Positions 43,701-52,900 of a DNA stretch of 64,000 bases are shown one piece after another. Each line of letters starts with the position of its first letter. The first letter of the stretch is position 1. Below the pieces are notes generated by a model that was given only the letters and a program-made list of their open reading frames with translations, had not been told where the DNA came from and did not search any database. Source of the DNA: Synaphobranchus kaupii (taxonomy: Eukaryota; Chordata; Actinopteri; Anguilliformes; Synaphobranchidae); contig CM056377.1 in the NCBI GenBank assembly GCA_029718625.1, positions 38,068,699-38,132,698 on the forward strand, written 5' to 3'. The position numbers and the translations under genes are program-made.

Positions 43701-44148
43701 TCGTGTAACCCATTTCGTTCAGCACAAAATCCGAAACTGACATCTGAAAAGCTCCAAATAAATGGTAGCAGGAGATGGAAATTTCAGAGGACGCCTTTCC
43801 GGGGGTCGTTTCCCTCTAGGCCTGTAGACAATTCGGGAGCCACACAGCCGACAGGATCATCACATAACTCGTCGCGACAAAGTTGTAGATTGCTAGCTAG
43901 CTAGCACTAGCTTGCTAACGATGATAAAACACGAGAGCAAACTTACATCCGTCTATCTCCTCCTGCGAATCTTCTTGAAGCAAAGACAAATCTGCAAATA
44001 AATACAGAAAGAGGGATCAATCTTGGGTTTTACAACGCCCAAATTAAGCAATTGTGGACGTGCTTAAAAGTGCTAAAAAATAACGCTGAAAAACAAGGTT
44101 TAAAAAGGCGGATCGCTCCAACTAGTGTAAACTGCACATACCCGCCAT
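22566..44148 (-). CDS. ppp4r1: ppp4r1, protein phosphatase 4 regulatory subunit 1, complete spliced coding sequence with one frameshift
   Basis: Twenty coding exons on the minus strand: 44142-44148, 43947-43991, 42492-42627, 42136-42242, 37522-37664, 36165-36312, 35438-35545, 35201-35266, 34602-34760, 33665-33804, 32274-32998, 27937-28091, 27749-27844, 27205-27390, 26070-26231, 25313-25413, 24772-24892, 24221-24349, 23416-23557, 22566-22729. After discounting one extra base in exon 6 they give 1012 aa (human is about 950). The protein is a HEAT-repeat scaffold that binds the PP4 catalytic subunit and directs it to substrates. HEAT-rich sequence fills about residues 50-350 and 680-1000, separated by a long acidic, poorly conserved linker (about 350-650). 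The ends MADLSLLQED and AMSTASSTY match human PPP4R1. A paralogue (PPP4R1L) exists near RAB22A in human; linkage to ralbp1, twsg1 and rab31 favours PPP4R1 here. Confidence 0.96.
22730..23415 (-). other. ppp4r1 intron 19, nothing recognised
   Basis: Ordinary AT-rich intron. Confidence 0.75.
23416..23557 (-). CDS. ppp4r1: ppp4r1 coding exon 19
   Basis: Residues 912-958. AIEDDCMSQEQFSEHLL then VPNVRVLLAKTIRQSLLE, a HEAT repeat conserved with human. Donor AGAG/GTGAGT. Confidence 0.95.
23558..24220 (-). other. ppp4r1 intron 18, nothing recognised
   Basis: No repeat or gene recognised. Long open frames on both strands here have no family similarity. Confidence 0.7.
24221..24349 (-). CDS. ppp4r1: ppp4r1 coding exon 18
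   Basis: Residues 869-911, VSEIIRKLSSSPALL through KWSGRQAFAFVCQ. The end is the most conserved part. 43 codons, phase 0. Confidence 0.94.
24350..24771 (-). other. ppp4r1 intron 17, nothing recognised
   Basis: Ordinary intron sequence. Confidence 0.7.
24772..24892 (-). CDS. ppp4r1: ppp4r1 coding exon 17
   Basis: Residues 828-868. QLVLLLELYSGQDVYDYL then VSSVRWISYKL, a HEAT repeat matching human. Confidence 0.95.
24893..25312 (-). other. ppp4r1 intron 16 with GT and G tract
   Basis: A (GT)n run followed by twelve G at about 25262-25292 lies close to the donor end of the upstream exon. Nothing else recognised. Confidence 0.75.
25313..25413 (-). CDS. ppp4r1: ppp4r1 coding exon 16
   Basis: Residues 795-827. 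LLHQETRRKYLYQLQEFL then TDNSRNWRFRSELAE, almost identical to human. The acceptor is taken as the CTGCAG just before CTGCTGCAC. Confidence 0.94.
25414..26069 (-). other. ppp4r1 intron 15, nothing recognised
   Basis: Contains a TTTTTAAA-rich tract at about 25990-26025. No gene. Confidence 0.7.
26070..26231 (-). CDS. ppp4r1: ppp4r1 coding exon 15
   Basis: Residues 741-794. WKVRRTLAFSIHELALIL through VLKHLYDFLK, a highly conserved HEAT segment. 54 codons. Confidence 0.97.
26232..27204 (-). other. ppp4r1 intron 14 with C17 and G18 tracts
   Basis: Homopolymers: C17 at 26599-26615 and G18 at 27098-27115, the latter flanked by two copies of GTACGATAT. No gene. Confidence 0.8.
27205..27390 (-). CDS. 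ppp4r1: ppp4r1 coding exon 14
   Basis: Residues 679-740. DVVPQALLDQYLSMTDPS through TYETLASDMQ. Near-identical to human, 62 codons. The long minus-strand open frame that crosses it is an intron read-through in another phase. Confidence 0.97.
27391..27748 (-). other. ppp4r1 intron 13, nothing recognised
   Basis: Ordinary intron sequence. Confidence 0.7.
27749..27844 (-). CDS. ppp4r1: ppp4r1 coding exon 13 (acidic linker)
   Basis: Residues 647-678, SRESTLQMSHTEDSELS then SMSPEEERKSKQQ. A serine/acid-rich linker resembling the human DLSNNSS...PDEERR segment in position and composition. Confidence 0.88.
27937..28091 (-). CDS. ppp4r1: ppp4r1 coding exon 12 (linker)
   Basis: Residues 595-646. 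The opening AQVDVLTAALRAAVLDS aligns with human AQVEVLSAALRA; the rest is weakly conserved. Frame continuity on both sides supports the borders. Confidence 0.9.
28790..29601 (+). mobile_element. Internally deleted Tc1-like transposon with IR/DR-type ends
   Basis: An 812-bp element with TA at 28788-28789 and 29602-29603. The ends begin CAGTGCACTCCACAAT and, inverted, CAGTGCCCTCCACAAT, matching for roughly 60 bp. An inner copy of CCACAATTATTGGCACCCCT at about 28978 shows the double direct-repeat structure of Sleeping-Beauty-like IR/DR elements; the right inner copy is missing. Only the N-terminal transposase part remains (from about 29158, with ISTVSAILKKFKATGTV and a GRGPK linker), with a frame break and without the catalytic domain. 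Inactive, perhaps mobilisable in trans. Confidence 0.88.
29158..29467 (+). pseudogene. Tc1-like transposase N-terminal remnant
   Basis: Starts MGKIREHTNQIREKCVEL, then breaks frame at an A-run near 29235 and continues as IATHLKMPISTVSAILKKF, the helix-turn-helix part. The DDE catalytic region has been deleted. Confidence 0.85.
32274..32998 (-). CDS. ppp4r1: ppp4r1 coding exon 11 (long acidic linker exon)
   Basis: Residues 353-594, the largest exon (725 bp). Mostly acidic, poorly conserved sequence with two poly-glutamate runs encoded by GAG repeats. Conserved anchors are QELYNSFHYWRTPIPDID and ELEEMIENLEPHIDDPDVK. The acceptor at 32999-33000 and the donor K-G/GTGAGC keep the frame open through the exon. 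Longer than the human equivalent, which partly explains the larger protein. Confidence 0.94.
32999..33664 (-). other. ppp4r1 intron 10, nothing recognised
   Basis: Ordinary intron sequence. Confidence 0.7.
33665..33804 (-). CDS. ppp4r1: ppp4r1 coding exon 10
   Basis: Residues 307-352. VRQAAFQSLGQFISTFA then a run of seven Glu (GAG repeat) and NCSCTHPQN. The first half matches human. Confidence 0.94.
33805..34601 (-). other. ppp4r1 intron 9, nothing recognised
   Basis: Ordinary intron sequence. Confidence 0.7.
34602..34760 (-). CDS. ppp4r1: ppp4r1 coding exon 9
   Basis: Residues 254-306. LPRFFQLCSDNVWGVRKA through SLISDPSRW, strongly conserved. 53 codons. Confidence 0.97.
34761..35200 (-). 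other. ppp4r1 intron 8, nothing recognised
   Basis: Several degenerate repeats of a TGTGGAGTATC/TCTGTGCTTCT-like phrase. No gene. Confidence 0.6.
35201..35266 (-). CDS. ppp4r1: ppp4r1 coding exon 8
   Basis: Residues 232-253, VCAANFGDICSVVGGE through EELL. 22 codons; matches human. Confidence 0.96.
35438..35545 (-). CDS. ppp4r1: ppp4r1 coding exon 7
   Basis: Residues 196-231. IICKMAPMVGKDITERLF then CDCRMFHVRK, near-identical to human. 36 codons. Confidence 0.97.
35546..36164 (-). other. ppp4r1 intron 6, nothing recognised
   Basis: Ordinary intron sequence. Confidence 0.7.
36165..36312 (-). CDS. ppp4r1: ppp4r1 coding exon 6, with one-base frameshift
   Basis: Residues 147-195. VRKTSQAALLVLLEQELI then CPVLVDLTAP in frame. 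After that a run of six C on the coding strand (G6 at 36201-36206 on +) pushes the frame by one. With five C the exon reads on as DSNDDVKTEAMA and joins exon 7 cleanly. All other exons are intact, so an assembly or read error, or a segregating indel, is more likely than a dead gene. Confidence 0.93.
36410..37155. mobile_element. Tc1/mariner-type foldback MITE in ppp4r1 intron 5
   Basis: A 746-bp element with TA at 36408-36409 and 37156-37157. The ends are CGGTGGGTTGAAAAAG and, inverted, CAGTGGGATGAAAAAG, and the terminal repeats extend about 70 bp through the AAATATGAAAAAGTC region. A second, inner inverted repeat (about 36495-36560 against 36575-36645, around CACCTCTCC...TTACTTTATG) makes a hairpin. 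No transposase. Confidence 0.85.
37522..37664 (-). CDS. ppp4r1: ppp4r1 coding exon 5
   Basis: Residues 99-146. PTVRAELMEQVPHIAIF through VVRYLADQNNQ, near-identical to human. Confidence 0.97.
37947..37968. repeat. G22 homopolymer
   Basis: Uninterrupted run of 22 G, the longest of several long G/C mononucleotide tracts in the window. Confidence 0.95.
37986..38714. mobile_element. hAT-type MITE with 8-bp target duplication
   Basis: A 729-bp foldback-like element. The left end CAGGGGTTCCCAAAC is matched in inverse by the right end (TTTGGCAACCCCTG), and the arms match for well over 150 bp on each side. The perfect 8-bp direct repeat CTCTACAG lies at 37978-37985 and 38715-38722, the target duplication length of hAT elements. 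No transposase. Confidence 0.92.
42136..42242 (-). CDS. ppp4r1: ppp4r1 coding exon 4
   Basis: Residues 63-98. QMVARSLLDTLKAVSED through VSRLADDSE, matching human. Confidence 0.97.
42492..42627 (-). CDS. ppp4r1: ppp4r1 coding exon 3
   Basis: Residues 18-62. GVDDYSSESDVIIIPSAL through ENIFNR, almost the same as human. The acceptor TAATAG/TTGG is fixed by the frame. Confidence 0.97.
42628..43946 (-). other. ppp4r1 intron 2 rich in TAACGTTA and GCTAGC motifs
   Basis: At least eight AACGTTA or closely overlapping copies occur (for example near 42982, 43086, 43102-43110, 43232, 43311, 43590, 43680), mixed with GCTAGCTAGCTAGC runs (43341-43356, 43892-43905). Being close to the first exons, it may overlap the promoter CpG region. 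Function unknown. Confidence 0.6.
43947..43991 (-). CDS. ppp4r1: ppp4r1 coding exon 2
   Basis: Residues 3-17, DLSLLQEDSQEEIDG. The phase joins MAD at the 5' side and GFGVDDY at the 3' side, as in human. Confidence 0.94.
44142..44148 (-). CDS. ppp4r1: ppp4r1 coding exon 1 (seven coding bases)
   Basis: ATGGCGG followed by the donor GTATGT. Joined to exon 2 it gives MADLSLLQ, the expected N-terminus. The start context is GGACAAGATGG. Confidence 0.92.
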
Positions 44149-45209
44149 CTTGTCCTGGTCCTACATTTAAAGTGGTCTCTGCAGCTGAGGCAACAACTGG
44201 AGGGGAAAGAGGAGAGCTGCTTAGTTTACGGGAGATGGGTTGGAGAGATTCAACATCGCCGTGGAAATAACCACACCATCTAGCGGACAGTGTTGAAAAA
44301 TACATATCCAGAAGGCCCAGTGCCGAATAAGGATTTCAATTGACCAAAAATTGAAATAGGTTAAAACTGCACATCAAAGTAGTTCTTGCCTTTATGAGGA
44401 TGTTATTTACTCATCAAATAAACATATTTGCATAAAATCAGCATTATATATGTTTTTTCTTTTTTGCGTTATCCCAAATGACACAGGATTTTACTACAGT
44501 GTACCAGTGAGCAAAATGGGTAAATTAAACACATTTTAAAAGAGATGTACTAACCTTTCACCATTGTTTGGGGGTCCTTCAGGGTCTTCCTGATTGTGTA
44601 ACATCTTGTCTGATAACGTGTCAAAATAAAATGCCCCATAAAATTGCTCCAGATTGCTTGTTATCCCGGATGACATTGGCTGACTGCCAGTTTTGGGACA
44701 GAATGCTCCAAAGCATAAGAATCAACTGGATGTCATATTTTTTGTAATATTTAAATATATCGTTGGCAACACTCATACAATAATGCCTGTGGCAGAGATT
44801 TTAGGTTTTATTTGATTTTTAACTATTTTGGTAGCTTTTTTGCATTTCACCATGAGGTCCGGACAGTTATCTGGTATGACATTTTGTGACTATAATGTCT
44901 AATAATTCTTAAACTTTGTAATACCCTAAATACATTTTCATATCATTTGATAAACAGAGATTAATGGATTAAATAAATGTGTTTTTTTATAAACATTTTC
45001 CTTATTTTTACTTCATAAAGGGGGTTGGACATCAACATTTCACGTCAATGGGCCATAACCTGTAAAACACAACTAGTCTAATAGTTAAAAAAATCTGTCA
45101 ACATATTAGTCTACATATGAGAACGTGTAATTTACAGTCGCATGCAATAGTTTATAGTATCTAGGCTAGAATTCCAGAATCCATGCTAACATGCTTATTC
45201 TTTTTCCAA

Positions 45210-45610
45210 TTAAAGGTGCAGTAGGCAAGATTTTTTTCGATATAATTTTGGCGAAATTACTAAATTTGCTCATTACATTCCAGCAGCTATCAATAAATCA
45301 AGTGTTCTGAGAAAAAAATCCGGTTTCTGTCTGTGAGTGTCCTGGGCTCTGTACTAGGCTGTCAAAAAATCTCAAGCCAGTCTTTCAAAAACCAAACAAT
45401 CAGGGCTAGCTATCTAGCTACCAATCAGGGCAACTATCTACATGCAAAAGATCCTCCCGGTAGAATAAACCCCTCCCTGTCTGCCTGTCTTCGAGCGTGC
45501 ACTGGAGCATAATTTGGTGGGAGGGGCTTAGGAAAGATAGGAGGGAGGAGTGCAAAAGGGGGAAGTCTTTTTGCCTTGTATATTTTCAAACTTGCCTACT
45601 GCTGCTTTAA
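45210..45610. mobile_element. MITE-like repeat with TTAAAG ends
   Basis: Left end TTAAAGGTGCAGTAGGCAAG, right end CTTGCCTACTGCTGCTTTAA; these are inverted relative to each other over about 20 bp. The interior is non-coding. The TTAA-like border hints at a piggyBac- or Harbinger-type family, but I cannot decide. Confidence 0.7.
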
Positions 45611-46721
45611 GTAGCTATAGGTGAACAGTCATGTAAAACAGTTACAGTAGGTCTAAAGTTAACCATAATCTTAGCGTGCATTTCACCTTCAGAATAGTTA
45701 TTTGAAAGGTATTGTTGCTTTATTCCATCAATATAATTAACATAGTAAAGGGCACTGGCAACATTTGTTAAGAATCTCAATATCAAAAATGTGTGTTGAG
45801 AATTTGCTGATGTTTTATTTGTAATAATGTTAATGTCTTAAAAAATGAAATCAGAAGTCCCTCGTGTAACTAAACATTTTAAATGAATGCAAAAATAGGA
45901 ACAGGAGGTAGAAACAAAATTAAAAAAGATTAGGCTAACAGTCTTTTAGTTATATTTAGGTATATCTCTTTGTTTGTGTTTATTTGTTTATTTTAAAAGG
46001 GACACGTAGCTACAAAGACCGTTAGGCTACAGTTGCCGGGGCAGCGTCCGATGCTTAGACCGTAAAAAAATATGTCCGATGTAGCCTAGTTGTAGCCTAC
46101 ACAAATAACAGAAGTATAATTTCCCACATTAGTCTCTTGACGGGCATTGATGGAGCCACCTACCTTATACTTCTAAATAGACCTATGTTTGCATCATTTT
46201 GATAATAAAACAAAAAGGCAACATTTTCTACGAAACTAACATTTATTGCATATAGTCTAGACTGGCCCAGTGGTTGGCATTAGGCTAACCTATGGGTGAA
46301 CAGTTGGCCTTTTCGTAGAGGGAAGAGGAATTTCCCCTCACAATGCACCAATCGTATTCAATAGAATAAATTTGTCCATCGACGAAAGCCTTCTTATGTT
46401 CTAGGTCCCACATATTTTCAATAGTGGGACCGCTAGCTGTCACCTAACTTTTGTGACAGCTGTCATGTAACATTTAGCTAGTTAGTTTTTTTTCATACGA
46501 TAATGCGTTTGATTTAATAGGCTATTGACGCAACATTATTTATTCCCTTTCAATAAAGAAAAAATATGCAATGTCGTTAATTCAGAGGTTATTTGGGTGG
46601 TCTTTGAAATCTTCACAGGTTTATTTGGAAATCTTTCGACTTGTTGCCTATGCTTGTAGCCTCCTTTTCTTTGTAATGTAGCCTCAGCTAGTATTCTGAA
46701 TACAAGAAGCGATCACAGATA

Positions 46722-46730
46722 TCACGTGAC
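46722..46730 (+). promoter_or_regulatory. TCACGTGAC E-box / CLEAR-like site upstream of rab31
   Basis: Palindromic CACGTG core in the context TCACGTGAC, about 215 bp upstream of the rab31 start codon. This matches the TFEB/TFE3 CLEAR consensus and USF sites. Whether it is in the promoter or 5' UTR is unknown. Confidence 0.4.
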
Positions 46731-46943
46731 TGACACCGCGTCGGGTTGGTGCTGGCCAGGGTTGGTCCCAAATAGTTTCCGTTATATTTTAGGAAAGATG
46801 TTGGCTAGCCCTGGGGTAGAGAGAGAAAGAAAAAAACAGTTAAAATAGAAGAAGCTGATGTAAGCAAAATAAAAAATGTTCCAAGGACAGTAGAAAAAAG
46901 TTTAAACCCAGAATGCTTAATCATTCGTTGAGAGTTGCAGACG

Positions 46944-46979
46944 ATGGCTATAAGGGAGCTTAAAATCTGTCTTCTCGGG
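46944..46979 (+). CDS. rab31: rab31 exon 1 (coding part)
   Basis: Residues 1-12, [12 protein letters not shown], then the donor G/GTAAGT. Confidence 0.96.
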
Positions 46980-49900
46980 GTAAGTAAAAAGTTCAGTGAT
47001 GATTTTGTTTTTGTACAGGATTTTAGACTGCAATTCAACGGAACCTCCGGAGAACGAGAACTGTCAGCCTTTGCTCCCTTTTTCTTTCTCACAAACACTT
47101 CTGAGAAGCCGGGATGTGACATTTTCTTTTAATTTTCAACGCCCAACATCGATTTTTAAGCAAGGAACAGTGTAGTCAAGGCTACCGGTCAGCGACGATT
47201 ATTTAGACTTTAATTTGTTGGTAACAATGAAACGGATTGTATCAAACAATTAAACCAGACGTGGACTCATAACTGACATAATGACTGAATATGTATACGC
47301 TTCAGTGTGGTTATAGCCTAATCCTATTAAAAAGTGAATTGCCATCAATAGGTCCTACGTAGCCTATCCGTCCAGGCAGAGTGGAAATACATTAGCAACA
47401 TCTGTCGAAAACAATGGATGCACTTTGAAGTTGATGTCACAACTACCTGACACAAATTAAGCTAATTGTATTTACTCATGCAGCATTTACCATGCCCGAA
47501 GGTATAACAGGAACTCTAGCAACTGTAGGCTACTCAGCTAACTTGTCTGTGAGTCCTTTGTCATTTCCAACAAGCTTTTTAGTCTGTCTAAATTTGCGTG
47601 ACATACATGTCCTCTTCTTTTAGGATACAGGAGTCGGGAAGTCGAGCATTGTGTGCCGATTTGTACAGGATCAATTCGATCACCACATAAGCCCAACGAT
47701 AGGGTAAGTGTTGGAATTCTAATTTAAATTCTCTACGTAAAACTTTTTGCACACAAGTAACACTAGTCTGTGTAGGCTAATGCTCCTCAGTGGCTCAATG
47801 CATTGCTCAAGCTGCTTCTCTGTGGCTGAGGTCTGTGCTGAATTCTGCTTTTGGGCAATGTCTGCAAATTCCTCACAAATTAATGCATGACAGCCACAAG
47901 AATCCATTATTTGCCACGCGTCTCCCCTGAGCTCTGGTACTGAATACATGGATCGGCCTCGGATCACAATCTTAGCTTGACCATATTAGAAGTGCTTTCT
48001 GTGGATAAACAAGTACTGGGACTCAGTTAAGAATGTCCCAAATTACTTTAGAATGACATTATCTTTGAAGAAAAGAGCACACTCAAAGTATTTATAATTT
48101 TTTTTCTGACATAAATTATAGGCAGTGGATAAAGGAAATAAAGTACTAAAATAATGTGGGTAATAGTGTTGAATGCATGATGCATCTGTTTGTATTCAGG
48201 GCTTTGCTTTGCTTTCATTCATTCAGGCTTTTCTGAAAGACAACACTGATAACTATCTCTACTGATAGCATAGGCTAATGGTAGCCTTTGTACTGTGCTT
48301 AAAGGTAGTACATTGATATCTTGAAGTCTTTCATCACTTACACTTTGCTGAAATATCAATAAAAATTGAGCATGTGAGCAAATGCATTCAGCTGGAGGTA
48401 GAACAGAGCTGCCAGCAGACCATGGATTCCTTGAGCTTGCTATCCCAAAGTGTGCACATGTCAGAAGATGGATATCTGGGAGCATTATCACCGGATAGGA
48501 CTCAAGGAGGTTTATGATTGGACAGTCAACACAGTGTGAAGCTTTTGATGTAGCCGATAGTGAAAGTGGGTGGGACGTAAGTCTGATTGATTGGTATTGC
48601 CAGATTTATTAAAAGTGGTTGCTTTTATGTATGAATGAGTTAAATATCCTTTGCTTTCTGGGAAAGTCTTGAGTCCTTGAGTTAACAGCATTACATATTG
48701 TGCTGTGGATGTGTATAGAAAGCACTCCGCATGAGTGAATATATTTCATGCAGTCCCATAACCTGGTCACTGTATGGTATTATTTATTTCCGCTCAAAAC
48801 CCAGTCCTGTGTACTAGTGTTTTTCTTGTCGTTTGGGTGTTATAAAATATTGTCGTAACAATGAGCCTCATATTTGTAGTACTCAAACATGTCTGGCAGT
48901 AGAATGATCCCTCTCTGGGATCTCATGTCAACACATTTTAAGAAAGCAACCCGCTTGCGTATGATCGGTTCCCAAGGCACCGCCTTCTTCATCTATTGTG
49001 ATGTTTTGTGAGCCCTGTAGAGTTTTGTCTGGACTTCCCTAACCCTCTTCCCTAACAGCTGTGTCTCCAACAGGCTCATAGTATCAAGGCTAATGTATGG
49101 TTTTTATGTTCACAGGGCATCATTTTTAACCAAGACAGTTCCCTGTGGAAATGAGCTTCACAAATTCCTAATTTGGGACACAGCAGGCCAGGAGAGGGTA
49201 ATAACCACCTATCGTTAATGTTTATAAGCTGAATGTTTAAGTTTGTAGTATAGGCCCTATATATATTGCTCAGCATATTGCTGCACGGTCCAGATGCATC
49301 ATATCCAAGTTTGGGTGATAATTAGCATTATTTATGTACTTAGGAGTAGCCATTGCTTAAAATTGCATGGCAGAATTCAAGCTAATGAGTATTTTATCAT
49401 TCTAAATATGAATTTAAAAATTCCAAAGACTAATGTTTGCAGTTAACTGTGAATTAAATAATTAGTTTAATTTTAAAGACCATAAGGACAGCGTTTTTTT
49501 AAACACCTAATGGTCAGGTGTTTGCTGACAGGAGTCAGTATGTAGCACATGTTTTATTGCCATAAAACAAGCAGTGCGTTGTATTTATCTTAAGACAGTG
49601 TTGTTTTGCTGTGAAATTAAGACACATTTTGTCCAAAATATCTGTTACACTGAAGGTCACAGCTCAGCCTGTTTGTCCTTCTGGGTTGCAACATGGCACC
49701 CTTCCGTTTTCCGGCTTGCTACATTTCCTGACATTATTTTTAGATGTATTAATTGTAACATCTGAGCTACATTCTGGTCTTTTCTGTCTGAGCATTCTAA
49801 CAAAGATGCTACTGATCATTCATTTAATGACATCTTTCTATTAGTATATTCAGTTACACTAAATATTGTATTTATTCTAAAACATTTCATGTACAGTTTA

Positions 49901-52900
49901 AGGGTTGGCTTATTTACTACTTATAGACAGATCAAATATATTATATTATATCTGTCTATAAGTAACCATTATGTATTTGTGTCCAAAAAAAACTGTCACG
50001 TCTGAGCTAGATCAGGATTTTCAGTGGTGCCATTTAAGTAAAACCAATTATTCTTGATTTTGTATATTGGTAATTGTTTTGCAAAATATCAAGGCCAACT
50101 TTAGTACTTTTAATTCCATTATAACTGTTAAGAATTTATATTTTCCAAATATAATGCTAAATATTGTAGCATAACAGTTTGGTTTGCATTGCTCGGACAG
50201 ACACAGTCAGTTGGCTCCACATGTCATGATTTCTTTCTTCCTCTTTTAGTTTCACTCATTAGCCCCCATGTACTACAGAGGCTCCGCAGCTGCAGTAGTT
50301 GTGTATGACATCACCAAGCTGGTAAACTGCTTACTCACATTGTGCATTATATAACTGTCAGATTGAAGTCATAGGATGAGGAGTGCCAGGCCATACATAT
50401 AACATTTGTCTGTCTTGAAGGATTCCTTTCAGACACTGAAAAAGTGGGTGAAAGAGCTGAGAGAATACGGCCCAGAAGACATTGTTGTAGCTATAGCAGG
50501 GAACAAGACTGACTTGGGCGATATCAGGTACTACGGTATAAGGCAGGGTCAACTTCCAAGCTTTGTGTTTTAAATGTCATTGTGTTCAATTATGTCGTGC
50601 AATATCTTGCGATGTAAATCATTATCTTGTGAGTGTGGTCAATGATTAAATTGTAGGTTTTGCTAAAGGAAAGGGTTTTCATGTTATGAGGTGTTCCATC
50701 TGGGTACTGTTTATGAGGTTCACAATCAGAAGGGTTTGTCCATTCTGAAGTTAACCATTCTCTGCCTAGGGGGCAGGATTTAAGTGAATAGAATCAGTCA
50801 TTTTATAATGTTGTATGTACATTTTTAAATAGAGTTTGTTGGTCAAAATGCTGTGGCTATAGGGACACCAGGAGGACAAAAAGCAGAATGCATCTGAAGA
50901 AACAAGAAAAACACATGGCCCTCTAGTGTATTAAAACTCATGTTAAAGTGTGACATAAGAAAAATGTTAAAAATGAATCCACCATCACATAAGTACTGTG
51001 TACTCAGTGTAGTTTTGGTTAACCAATAATCAGGTTCAATAAAACCATTGCATTCACTGAAGTTTGTATTACGTGGGACGTAGTGAATATATGTCTGTCA
51101 AAGGCAATTAGCACTGCATTGACTACAGTTAAGCAATTTTATTAACCAGTGAAGTAATAGTAACAAGCAGTATTCATGATCAATTACACATAGTCTTCTT
51201 TGGTTTACCAGATGGTGCAGTTATAAGGGACTACCTTCTTGAAAGTGATGTCCTGTAAAATCGTTTGCTGGTTTACAAAGAGCCATGCTGCACGTCATTG
51301 ATTTTTTTCACAGCTGATAAAGCTGTCCCTCTGATAAGCAGGCTGAGTTTGCCAAGGTCACCTACTGTAGGTATTTGGTTACCTCTGTGCTAACCAGACC
51401 TGGGTCAAATACAGGTACTAATTAAATAGTTTATATTTCAAATAGTGTTTTGATGTATTTGAAGTATTTGCAAATAAATTGGTCCAAACAAATAATTTAT
51501 ATTTGAAGCATTTGAAAATACTTTCTTGAGAAACCAAATACTTGTATTTGAAATATTTCAAATCAAATAATGAGTTCATATATTATTTCAAAGAAAAGAA
51601 TGTGAAATATATATATATATTTTTTAAAGTTATATTTTAGGGCTTTTCAGCTTTCTTGGGCAGCACAGTGTAGAGAGACAGGAAGAATGGGAGCGAGAAG
51701 AATTCTGCTAGTAAGAGGAAGCAGCAGGTTTACCTGTAGTGAAGTCTGTTACTGTTCCTACGGTTGGTAAACTTTGGTGTTTTATTTCTTAACTGTGGTA
51801 GGACTAAGTGTCACTCTGGTTTGAGCTACTTTTGTGGTTTTTATAGGAAATGCTTGATGCACTAGTGTCTGAGTGACATTTGTTTTATAGCGTTGGTTGC
51901 CGCGTGGAGTGAACATTTTAGTCTGTAAAGACAGTGTGCCTTGGCTATGATTTATAGCGTGTTTTGCATCGCTATTTTTTAAATTAACGCCTTTTGTTTC
52001 TATGGAATGCGTTTGTGTGTGGTGAATGTAAAACATTGTTTGTTTTGTGGATAATGGTGATTGTGATTGTTGGCAGTATTCTAGTATTCTTTGCAGTATT
52101 CTATTTGTTATTCATTCATTTGGTAGGTCTACTCTAATCGCTTAAGTAGTAGCCTATTTGGTGGCTGAGAGCGTTAATCGTGCGATATGTTGTTTAGAGT
52201 TGGAGTGCCCTCTGGAAGTCTTTAGTGTGGCTCCAGGTGGGACTTTGGCATGACTCCGGGCGGTGCGTTCGTATGATTGAGCCTGCCGCTCGTATTGCTG
52301 GTGCTCAATGGGTCTGGTGACAGATGTGCCCTTTCTGTAAGGGGAAGTGTAGGGTTCGGAGAACCAAACGCGACCGACAAGGATTTCCAAAAGCGTATCT
52401 AGAGAGATACGCCACAAAACGCGGAAGAAGCCGCACCAGGACTGGGATAACACAGGATCGGGAGCAAAACTCCCCTAGCACAAGGCAAAACAAAGCAACC
52501 TCCAAAAACTTAGGCAATCTCGATAAACAGCAAGAATAACTAACAAAAGAACTTCACGCACTAAATAATTAGGGTAACAAGAGGTAGTGAAACAAAACAA
52601 AAGAAACACCCTGTATAAACAGGTGATAGAATGAAAATTAAACTTGAACCTGTTACCTACAGCTCTAGGTGAAAACGAGCTGAACAAAAAGGTAACTGGC
52701 AGAAGAGTACAAAGGATAAAGATAGAAAGGAAAGAAAAAGACTAAAATAAATCTTTCTCCTAACTCTAAACCGGACTTGCTGCGTTTCCTATTCGTACGA
52801 ACCAGAAATGCAGCGACCGAATCTTACACCTTACCGACTTCGTTGTCAACATAGCAAAGACAATATCGAAGTGGAAATCCTGAGGTATTTATAGCCGACA

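Larger units (their letters stand above)
44149..46943. other. Head-to-head spacer of ppp4r1 and rab31
   Basis: 2.8 kb holding the 5' ends of both genes. It contains a MITE-like repeat (45210-45610) and a TCACGTGAC box (46722-46730). No other gene recognised. Confidence 0.6.

Noticed and set aside
22566..44148. Calling ppp4r1 a pseudogene because of the exon 6 frameshift
   Set aside because: All 20 exons, splice sites and phases are otherwise intact and strongly conserved; one base in a homopolymer is better explained by error or a rare allele.
49919..49963. 14-bp hairpin in rab31 intron 3 as a possible small-RNA precursor
   Set aside because: Arms are too short and AT-rich for a miRNA hairpin; likely chance in AT-rich DNA.
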